Positions 61,263 to 64,000 of a stretch of DNA of 64,000 bases are shown one piece after another. Source of the stretch: Lentibacter sp. XHP0401 (GTDB lineage Bacteria; Pseudomonadota; Alphaproteobacteria; Rhodobacterales; Rhodobacteraceae); NCBI RefSeq assembly GCF_025751535.1, contig NZ_JAOWLC010000013.1:1-64000 (forward strand), in the 5' to 3' direction. The notes below the pieces were generated by a model, which was not told where the DNA came from, searched no databases, and saw only the letters and a list, made by a program, of their open reading frames with translations. Position numbers and translations under genes: made by a program. Numbering within the stretch: the stretch's first letter is position 1; every line of letters starts with the position of its first letter.

Positions 61263-62083
61263 CACTTCAGTCGCAGCGCAATAATCTCGGCCCAGCCTGC
61301 CGCCACGCTCAGTTGCGACGCATCCACAGCGGCAGTGTCAGAGGTCAGTGAAGGGTAAAGCGCCTCCACACCCTCAAGCTGGGCAAGCACATCCGCGCCC
61401 GCCTTGGCAAGGCTCACATCGGTTCCCCTCGCAAGGCGCTCGGCCCGTGCGCGTGCCGTTTCATAAAAGCCCCAGCTGTCACGATACTCGATCACGATAT
61501 CCACCGCGCCTTCGGTGACACCGCCTTCGTATTCCGCAGCCGCCAGCTTGATCAACTCATGCACCGACATCAGCCTGTCATATCCCGAAGGCGAAGCGCT
61601 GATGATATTGCCGTCAATCGCCGTCATCAAGGCATCGTAAGCCTCCGTAACAGCCACATTGCCCTTGTCTTCGTTCACAGCCGCCAAAAACACCTCAGCC
61701 TCCCGAGCAAATCCGATGGCCTTATACTCGGCCAGGCTGTCCTCGATATCCTCGTAAAACGCGTGATGCGACTCTTCCAGATGCGCCTTGGCACCGTCGC
61801 GCGCTCCGCTCAGATAAAGCGAAGCGGCAATGCGATAAGTTCCTTCAAAATAGCCCAGCTTCGTCAAAAACCCCGCTGGCCCTTCGCTCAGCACAACGCC
61901 GGCTTCTCCCGCTTCACCACCTTCGCCCGCTTCAGCCTTACTCGCCGTTTCGGCATAAGCCTTGCCCACGAACATATCCTGCACCCCGTAAGAGTGTGTC
62001 ACAGAAATCCCCGCAACAGTCGCAAGCGCAATTCGTCGCGGAGTGATCAGCCTTGGAGCCGCGGGAGCTTTGGTCTTGGTCAT
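61262..62083 (-). CDS. Exported helical protein of unknown function
   Basis: The product is 273 residues from ATG 62083. The start has TPRRIALATVAGISV, a Tat- or Sec-like signal. The mature chain is helical, with EGTYRIAASLYLSG and HLEESHHAFYEDIED as its most distinctive parts. It faintly recalls imelysin-type iron-associated proteins, but I cannot assign it. The overlap with a PiuC-like gene suggests an iron-related role (inference). Confidence 0.7.
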   Translation of the reverse strand: MTKTKAPAAPRLITPRRIALATVAGISVTHSYGVQDMFVGKAYAETASKAEAGEGGEAGEAGVVLSEGPAGFLTKLGYFEGTYRIAASLYLSGARDGAKAHLEESHHAFYEDIEDSLAEYKAIGFAREAEVFLAAVNEDKGNVAVTEAYDALMTAIDGNIISASPSGYDRLMSVHELIKLAAAEYEGGVTEGAVDIVIEYRDSWGFYETARARAERLARGTDVSLAKAGADVLAQLEGVEALYPSLTSDTAAVDASQLSVAAGWAEIIALRLK

Positions 62084-62187
62084 AGCCTGTGTCCTAATTC
62101 CGAGCATTTCTATCAGATATGTAAATTCTTCCTGCCTTCGTCAAGCCTTCTCTTTATCCTCGCGCCGCAAACGGCTATCGCTCGCGC

Positions 62188-62691
62188 ATGTTGATTGATC
62201 TCATCACCGAAGACCCGCGCTGGCAAGAGGCCGGCCTTGACACGTTGGCCGAAAATGCTGCGCGCGCCGCGCTCGCACATCTCGGCCTTGTGCCCGCCGC
62301 GCATGAAATCGCCCTGCTCGCCTGCGATGATGCCCGCATCGCAACCCTCAATACCGAGTTTCGCGGCAAGCCGGTGCCAACCAATGTGCTCAGCTGGCCC
62401 GATGAAGACCTCGCCGCCGAAGAGGCAGGCGCACCGCCCGCCCTGCCAGACCCAAGCGCCCAAGACCCCGAAGAAGCGCTCTTCCTCGGCGATATCGCCA
62501 TCAGCTATGACACCTGTGCGCGCGAAGCCGCCGATCAGGCCAAGCCCTTTGCCGATCATGTCACCCATCTGATCCTCCACGCCACCCTTCATTTGCTGGG
62601 CTATGATCACATTCGTGACAAGGATGCCACGCTCATGGAAACACTCGAGATAGAAATACTTGGCAAAATGGGCATTGCTAACCCATATTGA
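62188..62691 (+). CDS. ybeY: Endoribonuclease YbeY
   Basis: The product is 167 residues. The zinc motif H-x3-H-x5-H is intact in HLILHATLHLLGYDHIRD. VPTNVLSWPDED and FLGDIAISYDT precede it. It matures 16S rRNA 3' ends and acts in ribosome quality control. It lies upstream of corC and lnt in the usual order. Confidence 0.96.
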   Translation: MLIDLITEDPRWQEAGLDTLAENAARAALAHLGLVPAAHEIALLACDDARIATLNTEFRGKPVPTNVLSWPDEDLAAEEAGAPPALPDPSAQDPEEALFLGDIAISYDTCAREAADQAKPFADHVTHLILHATLHLLGYDHIRDKDATLMETLEIEILGKMGIANPY

Positions 62692-62727
62692 ACGCAGTAT
62701 CGCAAGGCTCCCTTCAGGAAAGAGATA

Positions 62728-63690
62728 ATGGGCGACAGTATAGACGGTTCTTCTAACGCAGCGCCAAGCGCGCAGCCTTCCCCCGAGGCCAACCCTCACC
62801 CGACACCCCAAAAAACCGGTTTTTTCGCGCGTATCATCGGCGCGCTCAGCCCGTCTGATGCAGGTGACAAACCCCTGTCCCCACGGCCCGGTAACAGCAG
62901 AACAAACATCGCCCATGGCGTTCTAAATCTGCGCCGCATGGCGGTTGAAGACGTCATGGTCCCCGCCGCCGATATCGTCGCCGTGCCGTCCACCACCACA
63001 AAAGAAGAGCTGGTCAACGTGTTCCGCGAAAGCGGTCTTACGCGCCTGCCCGTCTATGAAGACACGCTCGACAGCCCGATCGGCATGGCCCACCTCAAGG
63101 ATTTCGCACTCCAGCACGGCTTCAACGGCTCTGCCAAAGGCCGCTTCTCGCTCAAGGCTCTGCTGCGCCCGCTCATGTTCGTGCCGCCGTCGATGCCAAT
63201 CGGTGTTCTGCTTGCCAAAATGCAGGCCGAGCGCAAGCACATGGCGCTGGTGATTGATGAATACGGCGGCGTCGATGGTCTGGTGACCATTGAAGACCTC
63301 ATCGAGCAGGTCGTCGGCGAAATCGAAGACGAACACGACGCCGAAGAAGATGTCTATTTCACCTCCGACAAAAAAGGCGGCTATTTCGCGCTCGCCAAAA
63401 CCCCGCTCGACGAGTTCGAGGAAGAAATCGGCCTGCCCCTCACCGACGTTGATGAAGTCGATGGAGAAGAAGTCGATACTCTCGGCGGCCTTGTCTTCAT
63501 GCTCACAGGTCGCGTGCCCGTACGCGGCGAGGTGGTAAAACATCCGGAAGGCTTCGAGTTCGAAGTGGTCGATGCCGACCCGCGCCGCATCAAGCGTCTT
63601 CGCGTGCGCCTGCCAGATCACGCCGAGCGTGCCGCCAAAGCAGCCGCCGCCTCAACGGCCGAAAAAAGCAGCAATGCGGCGGCCACTTAA
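62728..63690 (+). CDS. corC: CBS-pair/CorC_HlyC protein (hemolysin family)
   Basis: The product is 320 residues. Two CBS domains (VMVPAADIVAVPSTTTKEEL ... LPVYEDTLDSPIGMAHLKDF; then VPPSMPIGVLLAKMQAERKH ... IDEYGGVDGLVTIEDLIEQV) are followed by a CorC_HlyC transporter-associated domain. There are no DUF21 membrane helices, so it is the soluble YbeX/CorC type linked to magnesium or cobalt efflux. Its end overlaps lnt by 17 bases. Confidence 0.93.
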   Translation: MGDSIDGSSNAAPSAQPSPEANPHPTPQKTGFFARIIGALSPSDAGDKPLSPRPGNSRTNIAHGVLNLRRMAVEDVMVPAADIVAVPSTTTKEELVNVFRESGLTRLPVYEDTLDSPIGMAHLKDFALQHGFNGSAKGRFSLKALLRPLMFVPPSMPIGVLLAKMQAERKHMALVIDEYGGVDGLVTIEDLIEQVVGEIEDEHDAEEDVYFTSDKKGGYFALAKTPLDEFEEEIGLPLTDVDEVDGEEVDTLGGLVFMLTGRVPVRGEVVKHPEGFEFEVVDADPRRIKRLRVRLPDHAERAAKAAAASTAEKSSNAAAT

Positions 63691-64000
63691 CCCTATGCCA
63701 TGGCTCACGGCGCTCGGCCTGCGTGCGCAAATGGCCCTCGCGGCTCTGGCGGGCGGGGGCGCCGCGCTCGGCCTTGCACCGTTCAATCTCTGGCCCCTCG
63801 CCCTTGTGGCGCTGGCCTGCGTTTATCTTATGTCTCTTGCGGCACAGAGCCGCCGCGCAGCCGCATGGCTCGGCCTCGCCGCAGGCACAGGCTACTTTGC
63901 CTTCGCCCTCATCTGGCTGGTCGAACCTTTCATGGTCGACCCGTGGCGCCACGCATGGATGGCCCCTTTTGCGCTGTTTTTCATGTCCGCAGGCCTTGCG
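63674..64000 (+). CDS. lnt: Apolipoprotein N-acyltransferase, N-terminal part
   Basis: The first 109 codons are visible and the gene runs off the window. The ATG is at 63674, inside the corC end; an in-frame ATG at 63695 is an alternative. The membrane helices and Lnt pattern (LGLAPFNLWPLALVALACVY ... GTGYFAFALIWLVEPFMVD) are clear. Lnt adds the third acyl chain to lipoproteins. Confidence 0.92.
   Translation, partial: MRRPLNPMPWLTALGLRAQMALAALAGGGAALGLAPFNLWPLALVALACVYLMSLAAQSRRAAAWLGLAAGTGYFAFALIWLVEPFMVDPWRHAWMAPFALFFMSAGLA

Noticed and set aside
1-64000. CRISPR array
   Set aside because: No regularly spaced repeats with unique spacers were seen. The short repeats found (arm sites, iterons, boxes) have too few copies.

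Overview
The right half of the window (about 35.3-64 kb) is ordinary core chromosome of an alphaproteobacterium, most likely of the Roseobacter group (Rhodobacterales). The evidence is high-GC coding sequence, the gene neighbourhoods aroA-cmk-rpsA-ihfB-lapA-trpF-trpB and miaB-phoH-ybeY-corC-lnt, and a recurrent GC-rich intergenic repeat. Genes here cover tryptophan, aromatic-acid and nucleotide synthesis, translation (rpsA, rplY, pth, miaB, ybeY, ychF), envelope functions and a few surface-sugar genes.

The left half (about 0.8-35.3 kb) is a mobile island in the 3' end of a tRNA-Ser(GCU) gene. A 16-bp direct repeat at 783-798 and 35272-35287 marks its ends. A tyrosine recombinase gene sits next to the tRNA, and short GTGTAGCAAA-type repeats lie inside both ends, as expected for integrase arm sites. 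The backbone beside the integrase holds a MOBV relaxase, a split primase/helicase pair (zinc-finger-like protein plus Toprim/DUF927), a Lon-type AAA ATPase and candidate origin and oriT sites. No type IV secretion genes are visible, so it looks like an integrative mobilizable element. An IS3 copy with perfect 24-bp ends has interrupted a GmrSD-like restriction gene.

The cargo is a BREX type 1 phage-defence operon on the minus strand: brxR (WYL regulator), an overlooked 43-codon ORF, brxA, brxB, brxC, pglX, pglZ and brxL. Most junctions overlap by one or four bases or are a few bases apart. The BrxL is a variant: the Lon-like protease tail appears to be replaced by an MIT_C (phospholipase D-like) domain. 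Downstream, in the same direction, is a three-gene cassette I do not recognise as a named system: a UvrD-like helicase with an N-terminal GreA/GreB-C-like domain, an ankyrin-repeat protein, and a small protein with a possible PD-(D/E)XK nuclease motif. Divergent from brxR, across repeated AT-rich operator-like boxes, are sbcD and sbcC. The whole 1-24.5 kb block reads as one DNA-surveillance locus.

The most novel points are the BrxL variant, the small ORF locked between brxR and brxA by ATGA overlaps at both ends, the helicase-ankyrin-nuclease cassette, the island-borne SbcCD sharing a control region with BREX, and an IS3 transposase whose first catalytic Asp region is flanked by two palindromic insertions of about 37 and 38 nt whose frameshifts cancel. 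All functional statements come from reading the sequence; no database search was run.
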